From Aminivibrio pyruvatiphilus (GTDB taxonomy: Bacteria > Synergistota > Synergistia > Synergistales > Aminobacteriaceae), in assembly GCF_004366815.1 (NCBI RefSeq), contig NZ_SORI01000002.1, positions 223,018 through 287,017 of the forward strand: DNA of 64,000 bases. Reading direction: 5' to 3'. The notes beneath the pieces are model-generated. The model was not told the origin of the DNA and did not search any database. It saw only the letters and a list, made by a program, of their open reading frames with translations. Of the stretch, positions 1-8,358 are shown piece by piece; position 1 is the stretch's first letter; each line of letters begins with the position of its first letter. Position numbers and translations under genes: made by a program.

Positions 1-331
1 CCTGCCCGAAATGACGGCCGAGGAACTGGGGAAGGGTGATGAGCTCCGTCGCTCTCAGGGGCTTGACGAACCACAGTCCCATGATGAGGCAGCCAATGCC
101 GCCCCCCAGGGTGAACCACCAGGCGGACAGGCCGTAATGGTAGGCCATCTGCACCGTGCCGACGGTGGAAGAGCCCCCCACGAGACTGCCGAGGATAATG
201 CCGGAAACGCCTCCGGCGGTCGCTTTTCTGCTGGCTACCGAATACTCCGAGGAAGAGCTCACCTTTCCGGAGGACAAAATGCCGAAAAAGAAAAAAGCAG
301 CCAGAATGCCGAGAGCTGACGCGATGAACAT
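1..331 (-). CDS. Sodium:solute symporter (SSS family), N-terminal part, cut by window edge
   Basis: The N-terminal 110 residues of an integral membrane protein; the gene continues beyond base 1. A first hydrophobic segment (residues about 1-20) is followed by a polar loop with SSSSEYSVASRK and then a glycine-rich stretch with GGSSTVGTVQMAY and a second hydrophobic segment, GLSAWWFTLGGGIGC. This arrangement is typical of the first helices of sodium:solute symporters, which import sugars, carboxylates or amino acids with sodium. The ATG at 331 has a GAAGGTG-type ribosome site just upstream. The aldolase gene lies 33 bp upstream on the same strand, so the two may form one operon. The substrate cannot be told from this fragment. 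Confidence 0.75.
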   Translation of the reverse strand, partial: MFIASALGILAAFFFFGILSSGKVSSSSEYSVASRKATAGGVSGIILGSLVGGSSTVGTVQMAYHYGLSAWWFTLGGGIGCLIMGLWFVKPLRATELITLPQFLGRHFGQ

Positions 332-364
332 GAAGACACCTTCTTTACTTATTGTGCACGGCGG

Positions 365-1003
365 TCATTTCCGCCTGCCGTATACTTCTTCCATTTCCTG
401 TATCCTGGCTTCCGTCAGGGGCCGGGGCGATCCCATGGTGTGGGTGATCCAGGTCATTTTTGCCGCCGCCTCGAGGAGCTCCAGTCTGTCGAAGGCCTCG
501 AAGAGGGTCCGCCCCACGGTAAGAACTCCGTGGTTTTCCATTATCACGGCGTTTCCTCTCCTCGCCGCCTCGCCGACGATCCGGGCGAGGTCCTTCGTCC
601 CCATGAGGGCGTAGGATGCCCTGACCGGCTTCCCCAGTACATGCCAGGTTTCGGCGGTGAGCCGGGTATCGATGTCCGTGCCGAGGGCGGCGAAGGCGGA
701 AGCCGTTACGGGGTGGGCATGGACGACGCCGTTCACGTCGGGGCGGTTCCGGTAGACTTCCAGGTGCATCTCCGTCTCGATGCTGAGCTTCAGCCCGGGG
801 AGAAGTTTTTCCCCTTTCAGGGTCACGGCCCCGATTTCTTCGGCGGTGATTTCTCCCTTGTCCGTCCCCGATGGGGTTATGAGAATCACGCCGCCGGCCC
901 GGAGACTCACGTTTCCGCCGGAACAGGTGGTCAGGCCCTGGCGGTACAGCCGTCTCATTATGGAGGCGACCTGTTCCCTTTCCGCTTTCCAGCCGGTTGC
1001 CAT
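365..1003 (-). CDS. Class II aldolase/adducin family protein (FucA-like)
   Basis: Predicted cytoplasmic zinc-dependent aldolase or epimerase of the fuculose-phosphate aldolase / ribulose-phosphate 4-epimerase / MtnB superfamily, 212 residues, near full length. Visible motifs: CSGGNVSLR near residue 27 (phosphate binding), ITPSGTDKG near 42, a catalytic-type Glu at 78, HAH at 95-97 and NHGV at 157-160 supplying the zinc histidines. I chose the ATG at 1003, ten bases after AAGGAG, rather than the TTG two codons upstream. The symporter gene follows 33 bp downstream, so the pair may import and cleave the same compound. Fuculose-phosphate, ribulose-phosphate and methylthioribulose-phosphate are all possible substrates. 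Confidence 0.85.
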   Translation of the reverse strand: MATGWKAEREQVASIMRRLYRQGLTTCSGGNVSLRAGGVILITPSGTDKGEITAEEIGAVTLKGEKLLPGLKLSIETEMHLEVYRNRPDVNGVVHAHPVTASAFAALGTDIDTRLTAETWHVLGKPVRASYALMGTKDLARIVGEAARRGNAVIMENHGVLTVGRTLFEAFDRLELLEAAAKMTWITHTMGSPRPLTEARIQEMEEVYGRRK

Positions 1004-1069
1004 GAGCAATCATCTCCTTGATCGGTCATCATACTGTATACTACCATAAAGAGGGAGGGGAAAGAACGG

Positions 1070-1837
1070 ATGATGGAAGAAAGAGAAGGAACCGTGTCCA
1101 TAATCTACCGGGATCCATGGTTCCTGGCGGTGCACAAGCCGGCGGGCATGCTGGTCCACCGGTCTCCCCTGGATACCCGGGAGACCAGGTTCGCCCTCCA
1201 GGAAGCACGGAACCTTGCCGGCTGCAGGCTCTACCTCCTTCATCGGCTGGACCGCCCCACCTCGGGTATTCTGCTCTTCGCGGCGGAAAAGGAAGCGGCC
1301 CGGAAGGGTGCTGAACTGTTCCGGAACGATGGAGTGGAGAAGGTCTACCTCGCCGTTGCCAGGGGCTGGGTGCCGGAGGAAGGGATCATCGATCATCCCC
1401 TGGCCGATGACCTGGGAGGCCTCAGGAACTCCGGCGGACGCACCGGGACGGTCAGGGAAGCCCGGACCGCCTTTCGGTGCCTTGCCTGTGCGGAACTTCC
1501 TTTCGCCGTGTCGAACCATCCCACCACACGGTACTCCCTGGCGGAAATCCGGCCTTTCAGCGGGAGGCGGCGGCAGATCCGGAGGCACTTCAAGCATATT
1601 TTCCACCCGATCGTGGGTGATACCACCTATGGGGAGGGGCGGCACAACCGGTTCTTCCGGGAGCGGTTCGGCTGCATCCGGCTGATGCTCGCGGCGGTGA
1701 AGCTGTCGTTCTGCCATCCCTTCACCGGTGAGAGGGCGGAGATTTTCTGCCCGCCGGAGGAGAGTTTCCTCTCCGTCGCGGGGGCCCTCGGATGGGAAGA
1801 GGCCGCTCTCCGGAATCCGGAAAGCGGCCTCCGCTGA
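1070..1837 (+). CDS. truC: RluA-family pseudouridine synthase, TruC-like
   Basis: Isomerises a uridine to pseudouridine in RNA. The RluA-family active-site block HRLDRPTSGILLF lies near residues 58-70 with the catalytic Asp, and there is a C-terminal GRRRQIRRHFKHIFHPIVGDTTYG-type block (positions about 1560-1630) common to the family. The length of 255 residues and the absence of an S4 domain match TruC (U65 of tRNA) better than RluC or RluD. GGGAGGGG at 1053-1060 sets the ATG at 1070. It is transcribed away from the aldolase gene and converges on the cupin gene. The exact target base is inferred from family resemblance. Confidence 0.85.
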   Translation: MMEEREGTVSIIYRDPWFLAVHKPAGMLVHRSPLDTRETRFALQEARNLAGCRLYLLHRLDRPTSGILLFAAEKEAARKGAELFRNDGVEKVYLAVARGWVPEEGIIDHPLADDLGGLRNSGGRTGTVREARTAFRCLACAELPFAVSNHPTTRYSLAEIRPFSGRRRQIRRHFKHIFHPIVGDTTYGEGRHNRFFRERFGCIRLMLAAVKLSFCHPFTGERAEIFCPPEESFLSVAGALGWEEAALRNPESGLR

Positions 1838-1847
1838 TTCAGGCCAA

Positions 1848-2192
1848 TCACGAACCGACGAAGGCGGTCTTCCGGGTCGGTTTGGGAGCCTTCACCACCA
1901 TAAACCGGAGATCGGCGTCGCTGGTGTTGTACCAGCAGTGCATAATGTCCTTCGGACTTTCGATGAGGGTATCCCTGCCCACTTCCTGCTTTTCTTCCCC
2001 AACCTCGACGGTTCCCTTCCCCTCGAGGACGTAGAACGCCACGTCCACCGGGGTGACGTGCCGCTTCATGGACTGGCCGGGTTTCAGGGTGATCACCGTG
2101 ATGACGGCGTCGTCGGTGTCGTAGATGTTTCGGGCGTCCACTCCGTGGGCGTTACCCATGGTACCCAGGTCTGCAAGATTTCTCGCGATCAT
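1848..2192 (-). CDS. Small single-domain cupin protein
   Basis: A 114-residue protein made of one cupin barrel: MKRHVTPVDVAFYVLEGKGTVEV-type first motif (a His is present but the usual paired HxH is reduced) and a second motif with DIMHCWYNTSD. Such proteins bind a metal or a small ligand. It is the last gene of the TetR-ABC exporter operon, and its ATG overlaps the stop codon of the ATPase gene (ATGA). It may sense or modify the exported compound; its substrate is unknown. Confidence 0.8.
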   Translation of the reverse strand: MIARNLADLGTMGNAHGVDARNIYDTDDAVITVITLKPGQSMKRHVTPVDVAFYVLEGKGTVEVGEEKQEVGRDTLIESPKDIMHCWYNTSDADLRFMVVKAPKPTRKTAFVGS

Positions 2193-2944
2193 GCTGTCTC
2201 CTCCTCTGGCTGTCTGGTCTGTTTGAACTCCAAAGAACGGCCTTCACCGGCCGTTTCCTCCGTTTTCCCGTCCCGGATATGGTATATCCTCCGAAAAGTT
2301 GGGATGATCTTCTCATCATGGGTGACCACGATGATCGCCGTCTCGTACTGCTTCGCCATGTCGTTCAGTATGGAGATCACCGAAAGGGCGCGCTCGCTGT
2401 CAAGGGGTGCCGTGGGCTCGTCGGCCAGGATCACCGGCGGCCTGTTCGCCAGGGCCCGGGCTATGGCCACCCGCTGCTGCTCACCCCCCGAAAGCTGGGA
2501 TGGCATGGCGGAAGCCCTGTGCCCCACGTCCAGCGCTTCCAGGAGTTCCATGGCCCGTTTCCTGGACTCTCCGTCGGAACGGCCCGCCAGCATGGGCAGC
2601 AGGGCCACGTTGTCCGTCACGTCGAGGAAGGGAATGAGGTAGGGGGCCTGGAAAATGAACCCGATCCTGTCTCTGCGCAGGGCCCTGAGGTCTTTTATTT
2701 TCCACTTCCCGTCATAAATGACGTCGTCTCCGAGGGTCATGCGGCCGGCGGTGGGCTCGATCACGGCGCCGAGACACTTGAGCAGGGTGCTTTTTCCCGA
2801 CCCGGAGGGACCGATGAGGCCCACCACCTCTCCGGGCGATACCGCCATGTCCACGCCCTTCAGGGCGTCCACCGCCGTCTCCCCCGATCCATACCGCTTG
2901 CGCAGTCCTTCTATGGTAATGCCCTGTTTCTGCCGGTCAGCCAT
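2189..2944 (-). CDS. ABC exporter ATP-binding protein (MacB/LolD/DevA type)
   Basis: Cytoplasmic ATPase of a three-part exporter, 251 residues. Walker A GPSGSGKST near residue 43, Q-loop FQAPYLIP, signature LSGGEQQR, Walker B VILADEPTAPLDS and an H-loop THDE are all present, so it should be active. It follows the permease gene by one base and is coupled to it (TGA-C-ATG, GGAGG upstream). Within this family such ATPases work with FtsX-like permeases and a periplasmic adaptor, both encoded directly upstream. The substrate is not determined by sequence. Confidence 0.93.
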   Translation of the reverse strand: MADRQKQGITIEGLRKRYGSGETAVDALKGVDMAVSPGEVVGLIGPSGSGKSTLLKCLGAVIEPTAGRMTLGDDVIYDGKWKIKDLRALRRDRIGFIFQAPYLIPFLDVTDNVALLPMLAGRSDGESRKRAMELLEALDVGHRASAMPSQLSGGEQQRVAIARALANRPPVILADEPTAPLDSERALSVISILNDMAKQYETAIIVVTHDEKIIPTFRRIYHIRDGKTEETAGEGRSLEFKQTRQPEEETA

Positions 2945-2945
2945 G

Positions 2946-4148
2946 TCAGCCTCCGATGGCCTCTGCCGGGTCCACCTTGAGCGCTGCCCGGATCGCCAGG
3001 ATGCTGGCGAGGACGCACATGATGATCACCGCCGCGAACCCGGTCACCGCGTCCCGGGCCTGCAGAAGGACGAACTTGGGGAAAAAGGGGGCCCAGAAGG
3101 TGGCCGAAATCTTCCCTATCATGAATCCGAGGACGCCGAGGGCCACCGCCTGCTGGAGGATCATGGCCACGATGGTCCGGTTCTTCGTCCCGATGAGCTT
3201 CAGCACCGCGATCTCCCGGATTTTCCCCAGGGTGAGGGTGTAGATGATGAAGGCCACGATGGCGGCGCTCACGACGGCAAGAATCACGAGGAACATGCCG
3301 ATCTGCCTGGACGACGTGGCGATGAGCTTGCCGAGAAGAATGTCCTCCATCTGCTCTCTCGTATATACTTCAAGGCGCAGCCACCGGCGGATATGAGCCG
3401 CCGTCTCTTCGGGGCCCGCCCCTGGCAGGAGACGCACAAGGACCGCGTTCACATTGAGATTGGCGCTCTGGGAGGCGATGACGCTCTCCAGGAGCCCCGG
3501 CACCCCCGGCCTGTTCAGCGACGGGTTCGATGCCGTACGGCGGCGCTGCTGCAGAATCGAGTCGTTGTCCTTGAGGAACTGGGCCTCCTGGGCATCCTTC
3601 AGCGGAATGAAGATCATGGGGTCCCCTCCGGAGGAGACCATCCGGCGGGTAAGGCCCACCACCGTATAGGTGTTCCTCCTGATACGGATTTCGTCACCGG
3701 TGCGAAACCCCGTGGCCGCGTCGGCCACGGCTTCGTAATGGCTGCGGGTGATATGCCGTCCGGCCGTCAGGTAGCCCGGCTGTCCCGGAGATCCCGGCAT
3801 GCCCGGGTCCACCCCAACCACCATGGCCCGCACGTCCTCCGTGCCTCTCCTGACCTGCGTCGTAAGGTAGGTGACGCTCGAAACCGCCTCTACGCCGGGC
3901 ATTCCAGCCACGCTCCTCCATGCGTCATCGTAAATGCTGGAAGACTCCGCGTACGGGCCGAGAGTCTCCTGCTGCACGACCCAGAGGTCGGCCCCGCTGT
4001 TGTCGAGGAGAACCATGGCGTCATCCACCATGCCACGGTAGACGCCGCCCATGGTGAGCGTCACGCCGATAAGGAGCCCCAGCCCCAGGCCGGTGAGAGT
4101 AAACTTTCCCCACCCGTGGAGAATATCCCGGCCCGCGAGGCTGATCAT
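2946..4148 (-). CDS. ABC exporter permease with FtsX domain (MacB/DevC type)
   Basis: 400-residue inner-membrane permease: one N-terminal transmembrane helix (about residues 15-37), a periplasmic domain of about 220 residues, then three helices in an FtsX-type C-terminal half containing KIREIAVLKLIGTKNR, the usual coupling loop. The ATG at 4148 overlaps the stop of the adaptor gene (ATGA) and is preceded by GGAGGGG; the open frame extends upstream but without a start context. It works with the adaptor and ATPase genes on either side to move a compound outwards or across the envelope. Confidence 0.9.
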   Translation of the reverse strand: MISLAGRDILHGWGKFTLTGLGLGLLIGVTLTMGGVYRGMVDDAMVLLDNSGADLWVVQQETLGPYAESSSIYDDAWRSVAGMPGVEAVSSVTYLTTQVRRGTEDVRAMVVGVDPGMPGSPGQPGYLTAGRHITRSHYEAVADAATGFRTGDEIRIRRNTYTVVGLTRRMVSSGGDPMIFIPLKDAQEAQFLKDNDSILQQRRRTASNPSLNRPGVPGLLESVIASQSANLNVNAVLVRLLPGAGPEETAAHIRRWLRLEVYTREQMEDILLGKLIATSSRQIGMFLVILAVVSAAIVAFIIYTLTLGKIREIAVLKLIGTKNRTIVAMILQQAVALGVLGFMIGKISATFWAPFFPKFVLLQARDAVTGFAAVIIMCVLASILAIRAALKVDPAEAIGG

Positions 4149-5329
4149 GGCTTCATCCCCTCCAGGGTTTCGAGGACCTTCACCCTGCTCTTCGGCGTCA
4201 GGGCCCGTGTACTGTACACCACCACACGTTCGCCCTCTTCGAGTCCTTCCAGGATCTGCACTGTTCCGGCCAGGTCGCGCCGTCCCGTCCTTACGGGCCG
4301 GAAAACGATGGAGCCGTTTTCGATAACCCACACGCCAAGCCTGCCGCCATATCGCTGCAGCGCTCCATCGGGAACGACCGGCGTTTCGGAAAGGGGAGGG
4401 AGATTCACGGTCACCTCCGCAAGCTCCCCGAGAGGAGGAAGAGGGTCGGGGATCGTCCCGAAAACCGCTTTCGCAACCATTTCCTCGGTTACGGGATCCG
4501 CTACGGGCTCCACCCGGAGAATGGTTCCCCCGTGCACTCTCCCGTTCCCCGACCGGAGCACGATGTCCGCCGGAAGGCCGGCCCTGAGGCCCGAGGCCGC
4601 GGCCTGGTCGAAGCGGACCGAAATCCGGATGCTTGCCGTATCGATTATTTCAACCACGGACTGCCCTGCCACGGCTGTCGTGCCTGGTTCGGCCGCCCTG
4701 GCCGACACAAGCCCCGCGGCGGGCGCAAGGAGGTCAAGATTCTCCATCTGGGACGCCAGGGCCGCCAGGTCTGCCTTCGCCCGTTTCAGTTCGGCCCGGG
4801 AGGCCTGGAGGTCCGCATTCGCCGACGCCCAGGCAGCCGCCGTCACCAGCCTTTCCTGGCGCTTCGCCTCGGCGGCGTCCACGCTCACCGCCCCCGACTT
4901 CAGGAGATTGTCGTACCGTTTCGACTGGGCCTGGGCATACTCTTTCCTCGCGCCGGTCTCCGACGTCCTGGCGGAAGCGGCCCGAACTGAAGCCTCGAGC
5001 CTGGCTATTTGGGCCTCCTGGGCTGCCCTCCGCTGGTCGAGATCCACCGGGTCCATGACGGCTACCTTCTGCCCGGCCTCGACCCTGCCGCCCACCTCGA
5101 CGAAAACTTCCCGGACCCTTCCCGGCGACGTGGGACCCACCCGGAAGACCGCTCCCGATTCCACCACCCCTATGCCATAGAGCGCCGGGGCAACGGACTG
5201 CTTTTTCACGGCTGCTGCCGTCACGGGCACCGGCGCCAGGGGCCCCGACCGCATCATCACGTACAGGAAAAGTACCGTCAGGCCGATGACGCCCGCGAGA
5301 AGGAGAACCGTCCGCCAGACTCTTTTCAT
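4145..5329 (-). CDS. Periplasmic adaptor (HlyD/MacA-like membrane fusion protein)
   Basis: 394 residues. An N-terminal signal anchor (residues 7-27) is followed by a lipoyl half (GRVREVFVEVGGRVEAGQ), a helical hairpin rich in Ala, Arg and Glu (about 100-200), the second lipoyl half, and beta-barrel domains with VPDGALQRYGGRLGVWVIENG. This is the architecture of adaptors that link an inner-membrane exporter to an outer-membrane channel. The start at 5329 overlaps the TetR stop codon (ATGA). The open frame runs on upstream through the TetR gene, but that part is only a shadow. No outer-membrane channel gene is adjacent. Confidence 0.9.
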   Translation of the reverse strand: MKRVWRTVLLLAGVIGLTVLFLYVMMRSGPLAPVPVTAAAVKKQSVAPALYGIGVVESGAVFRVGPTSPGRVREVFVEVGGRVEAGQKVAVMDPVDLDQRRAAQEAQIARLEASVRAASARTSETGARKEYAQAQSKRYDNLLKSGAVSVDAAEAKRQERLVTAAAWASANADLQASRAELKRAKADLAALASQMENLDLLAPAAGLVSARAAEPGTTAVAGQSVVEIIDTASIRISVRFDQAAASGLRAGLPADIVLRSGNGRVHGGTILRVEPVADPVTEEMVAKAVFGTIPDPLPPLGELAEVTVNLPPLSETPVVPDGALQRYGGRLGVWVIENGSIVFRPVRTGRRDLAGTVQILEGLEEGERVVVYSTRALTPKSRVKVLETLEGMKP

Positions 5330-5940
5330 CGCGCATCCCCCGCTTCGATGCCCCGCCGGAAGAGCGAGAAGGCCGCCGGGGCGTTCTTTGAGACCGTCTC
5401 CCGGGATCCCGAGAGGAACGACTGGAGCACGAGCCCCTGGATGATACCTACGAAGAGGCTCGCGGCCGTCCCGGCGTCGAAAGCTTGTGAAAGCTGTCCT
5501 GTGGCCTGGCCTTCCCTGAGAATGGCCCGGAGGCGTGTTCCGTACCCTTCCATAAGTTCTCTCGCCCGTTCCCGGGCCGGGCTGTCCCCGGGGCGCTGCA
5601 GCTCGCCGAAGAAAATTCCCGGCACGCCGGGGTATTCGGCAATAAAACCGATATGGGCAAAGAAAACAGCCTCGAGGGCATCCAGGGGTGTCGGGGAGGC
5701 TGCTGCCGCCGCCTCCAGCCTCGACGCCAGGGTCCGGGCCGCCCATGCCATGACGGCTTCCCAGATAGCGTCCTTGCTCGGAAAATGACGGAAGAGGGCG
5801 CCCTGGGTCAGCCCCATGCGCTCCGCGATGGCGGCGGTGGTGATCTCCGAGGGGTTTCCCTCCGCGGCGAGGGTGAGGACGGTTTCCACGATCACGGCAC
5901 GCCGTTCTTCCGCAGGAAGATATTTTCCCTTCATTGCCAT
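5326..5940 (-). CDS. TetR/AcrR-family repressor of the downstream exporter
   Basis: 204 residues. The N-terminal helix-turn-helix is intact (ITTAAIAERMGLTQGALFRHFPSKDAIWEAV, about residues 33-63), followed by a ligand-binding domain. It is first in a five-gene operon (TetR, adaptor, permease, ATPase, cupin), joined by 4-bp overlaps, which suggests it represses its own operon and is released by a compound the exporter removes. A perfect inverted repeat at 5965-5988, 25 bases before the start codon, is the likely operator. Confidence 0.92.
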   Translation of the reverse strand: MAMKGKYLPAEERRAVIVETVLTLAAEGNPSEITTAAIAERMGLTQGALFRHFPSKDAIWEAVMAWAARTLASRLEAAAAASPTPLDALEAVFFAHIGFIAEYPGVPGIFFGELQRPGDSPARERARELMEGYGTRLRAILREGQATGQLSQAFDAGTAASLFVGIIQGLVLQSFLSGSRETVSKNAPAAFSLFRRGIEAGDAR

Positions 5941-5964
5941 TGAGCTGCACCTTCTTCTTTTTTA

Positions 5965-5988
5965 AAGATAGTAATTAGTCACTATCTT
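5965..5988. promoter_or_regulatory. Probable TetR operator (8-8-8 inverted repeat)
   Basis: AAGATAGT at 5965-5972 and its exact reverse complement ACTATCTT at 5981-5988 are separated by 8 bases. The site lies just upstream of the TetR start codon, where autorepression of the exporter operon would be expected. TetR-family operators are typically dyads of this size. Binding is inferred. Confidence 0.7.
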
Positions 5989-6187
5989 ATTCTTCCTTTC
6001 CTGTTCTGTCAAGGGAGATCAAAACATCCCGAACCGCAGAAAGAGGGGAATGTCGCCTTTTGCCCTGCAGCACTCCCTGTGCAGGGATACACTGCAGTTA
6101 TGGAGATCACTGCGTCCGTGCCCGAAAAGTGTTCCCCCCCGCTTCCTCTCTTTGTCCGTCCCAAAAAATGAATTTTATTTTTTCCTA
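5989..6187. other. Intergenic region between the exporter operon and lysW
   Basis: No open frame here is credible. CCCTGCA (6063-6069) pairs perfectly with TGCAGGG (6080-6086), and a further CTGCAG follows near 6093-6098; this could be a hairpin or a regulatory dyad, but nothing identifies it. The lysW promoter starts at 6188. Confidence 0.5.
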
Positions 6188-6216
6188 TTGACGTTTAAAA
6201 AACTAAGGTTTAGAAT
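6188..6216 (+). promoter_or_regulatory. Promoter of the lysW operon
   Basis: A -35 box TTGACG (6188-6193), a 17-bp AT-rich spacer and a -10 box TAGAAT (6211-6216) match a housekeeping sigma-70 promoter closely. The leader to the lysW ATG is only about 35 bases, too short for a T-box or a lysine riboswitch, so control would have to be by a DNA-binding protein. Confidence 0.75.
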
Positions 6217-6257
6217 CTCTCCTGTTTTTATAAATTTTTGTTTGGGAGGAATGTGAT

Positions 6258-6431
6258 ATGACAACAAAAGTTCAGTGCATCGTCTGCGAAGGGGACGTCA
6301 CCCTGCCCGCCGAAGTTATGGAGGGTGAGCTTCTGACGTGCCCGGACTGCGGCACGGAGCTCGAGATCGTTTCCCTGAACCCGGTCACCGTGGCCGAGGC
6401 CCCCGAAGTGCAGGAAGACTGGGGAGAATAA
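6258..6431 (+). CDS. lysW: Amino-group carrier protein LysW
   Basis: 57-residue acidic carrier. Two zinc-ribbon pairs, CIVC (C7, C10) and CPDC (C28, C31), and the C-terminal EDWGE tail are diagnostic of LysW. In Thermus and Sulfolobus the alpha-amino group of aminoadipate or glutamate is joined to the side chain of the last Glu, and the protein then carries the intermediate through the pathway. GGGAGG at 6244-6249 precedes the ATG at 6258. It heads a six-gene operon, and lysX starts in the very next base after its stop codon. Confidence 0.95.
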   Translation: MTTKVQCIVCEGDVTLPAEVMEGELLTCPDCGTELEIVSLNPVTVAEAPEVQEDWGE

Positions 6432-7292
6432 ATGTCCCGCCTTTTTATCTTCTATACAAGGCTCAGAACTGAAGAGAAACTGCTCTTCCAGGCCGCGGAG
6501 AAGAAAGGCATTCCCTTTTCGGCGGTGAACCTCTCCGACGGACTCTGGCCGAACGTCCCCGGAGAAGCAGGCGACTCCGCACTGTGCCGCTGCGTGAGCC
6601 AGACCCAGAACTCGGCTCTGGCGGTGCTCCTGGAATCCAGGGGGGTGCTGACGATCAATTCCTCGGAGGTCATGGCCCTCTGCGGCGACAAGATCGCCAC
6701 CGCAGCGAGGCTCTCGGCAGCCGGAATCCCCCAGCCGGACTACGCCGTGGCCTTTTCGCCGGAAGGAACCCTCGAGGGGGCTGAGCGCCTCGGCTACCCG
6801 CTGGTCCTCAAGCCCGCCACGGGCAGCTGGGGCCGGCTTCTGGCGAAGATCAACGACCGGGATGCCCTCGAAGCGGTGGCGGAACACAAGGCCCACATGG
6901 GCGCCGCCCATTCGGTGTTCTTTCTCCAGGAGTACGTGGAGAAAAAGGGGTTCGACCTGAGGGCGACCCTTCTCGGCGGAGAGGTGCTCACCGTCATCAA
7001 GCGGTGCAGCGATCACTGGATCACGAACACCGCCCGGGGCGCGACTCCCGGCAGATACCCCCTCTCGCCCGAGATCAGGGAACTTCTCGGAAGGGTCCAG
7101 AAGGCCATCGGCGGCGAAGTCCTCGCGGTGGACCTCTTCGAGAAACCGGAAGGCGGCTGGATGGTGAACGAAGTGAACGGCCAGCCCGAGTTCCGCAGCT
7201 CCGACGGCGAACTCACGGGCGTGGACATCGCCGGCAGCCTTGTGGAACATGCATGGTCCCTTGTGTCCGGGGCCGGCGGGGCCGAAGGATGA
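6432..7292 (+). CDS. lysX: LysW ligase (LysX/ArgX type, ATP-grasp)
   Basis: 286-residue ATP-grasp ligase, RimK-related, that joins the amino group of alpha-aminoadipate (LysX) or glutamate (ArgX) to the C-terminal Glu of LysW. ATP-grasp features: KPATGSWGRLL near residue 126, FLQEYVEKKGFDLRA (hinge) and EVNGQPEFRSS, which carries the magnesium-binding Glu and Asn. It abuts lysW and overlaps lysY (ATGA). Substrate choice depends on a few residues near the C-terminal motif which I cannot assign with certainty, so lysine versus arginine use stays open. Confidence 0.9.
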   Translation: MSRLFIFYTRLRTEEKLLFQAAEKKGIPFSAVNLSDGLWPNVPGEAGDSALCRCVSQTQNSALAVLLESRGVLTINSSEVMALCGDKIATAARLSAAGIPQPDYAVAFSPEGTLEGAERLGYPLVLKPATGSWGRLLAKINDRDALEAVAEHKAHMGAAHSVFFLQEYVEKKGFDLRATLLGGEVLTVIKRCSDHWITNTARGATPGRYPLSPEIRELLGRVQKAIGGEVLAVDLFEKPEGGWMVNEVNGQPEFRSSDGELTGVDIAGSLVEHAWSLVSGAGGAEG

Positions 7293-8338
7293 GCTCCGTG
7301 GTCCGGGCAGTCGTCTGGGGAGCGAACGGCATGGCGGGAGGAGAGGTCCTGAGGATTCTCGCGGGACACCCCTCCATACGAGTGGAAGGGGCGGTTTCCC
7401 GGAGCCGTTCCGGCCAGCCGGTCTGGCATACCCACCCCCATCTCCGGGGGAGTTTTCCGGAACTGGCTTTCTGCAGTCCCGAAGAGGGAAAGGCGACGGG
7501 CGCGGACATCGCCTTCCTGGCCCTCCCCCACGGGACATCCGCTCCCCTGATCCGGGAATGCCTCGACAGGGGGATGAAAGTGGCCGATCTTTCCGGGGAC
7601 GTCCGCCTCAGGAATCCGGCTGATTATGAACAATGGTACGGTTCGGCTCCCCTTTTTCCCGAACTGCTGGACAGGGCGGTCTACGGCCTTCCGGAACTGT
7701 ACCGGGACAAGCTGAAGGGAGCGGACCTGGCCAGCGGTGTGGGATGCAACGCCTCCTGCTCCATCCTCGGCCTGTACCCCCTGGCCCGGGCCGGGCTGAT
7801 CGGCGACGTGAGGATCGAGGTCCGGGTGGGATCCTCCGAAGCAGGAGCGACGCCCACCACAGGAAGCCACCATCCTTTCCGGAGCCGGGCCCTGAGGGTG
7901 TACGAGCCCTTCCGCCACAGGCACCTCGCCGAGATCCTCCAGGAGCTGAATCTCTCCGAGGAAGGAGTGACCCTGACCATGACGGCGGTGGAGATGATCC
8001 GTGGGGTCCAGATGATCGCCCACGTGAACCTCTCCCGCAGGGTGAAGGAAGCGGAGCTGTGGAAGGCCTACCGGAGCGCCTATTCGGGAGAGCCCTTCGT
8101 CTCCCTCTGCCCCGCCAGGCCGTCCCATCTCCGCCTGCCCGAACCGAAGCTCGTCGCGGGCAGCAACCAGGCCCTCACCGGCTTCACCCTTCACGAGGAC
8201 GGCACGAGGCTCGTGGTGGTGACCGCCATCGACAACCTTATGAAAGGGGCCGCGGGAAGCGCGGTCCAGTCGGCGAACCTTCTGCTGGGACTGGACGAGA
8301 CTGCCGGCCTCGGAATGCTGCCGGTCTACCCGGCATAA
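7289..8338 (+). CDS. lysY: LysW-aminoadipyl/glutamyl phosphate reductase (LysY/ArgC)
   Basis: 349 residues, full length for ArgC/LysY. An N-terminal Rossmann motif GANGMAGGEVLRIL binds NADPH, and GVGCNASCSILGLYPL contains the catalytic Cys (C153). It reduces the acyl phosphate made by LysZ to the semialdehyde while the substrate stays bound to LysW. The ATG at 7289 overlaps the lysX stop codon. The order X-Y-Z-J-K follows the pathway almost step by step. Confidence 0.92.
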   Translation: MSSVVRAVVWGANGMAGGEVLRILAGHPSIRVEGAVSRSRSGQPVWHTHPHLRGSFPELAFCSPEEGKATGADIAFLALPHGTSAPLIRECLDRGMKVADLSGDVRLRNPADYEQWYGSAPLFPELLDRAVYGLPELYRDKLKGADLASGVGCNASCSILGLYPLARAGLIGDVRIEVRVGSSEAGATPTTGSHHPFRSRALRVYEPFRHRHLAEILQELNLSEEGVTLTMTAVEMIRGVQMIAHVNLSRRVKEAELWKAYRSAYSGEPFVSLCPARPSHLRLPEPKLVAGSNQALTGFTLHEDGTRLVVVTAIDNLMKGAAGSAVQSANLLLGLDETAGLGMLPVYPA

Positions 8339-8358
8339 CGACTGCGGGAGGAATGACC

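Noticed and set aside
2718..5180. An 820-codon open frame on the plus strand
   Set aside because: It is antisense to the ABC exporter genes, whose products have clear domains and ribosome sites. Long antisense frames arise easily in GC-rich coding DNA; its translation is full of His, Arg and Gly and shows no fold.
4145..5950. Extension of the adaptor protein to 601 residues
   Set aside because: The upstream 200 codons overlap the TetR gene in another frame and carry no domain. The start at 5329 gives a proper signal anchor and an ATGA junction.
6217..6257. A T-box or lysine riboswitch before lysW
   Set aside because: Only about 35 transcribed bases precede the lysW start, far too few for either structure.
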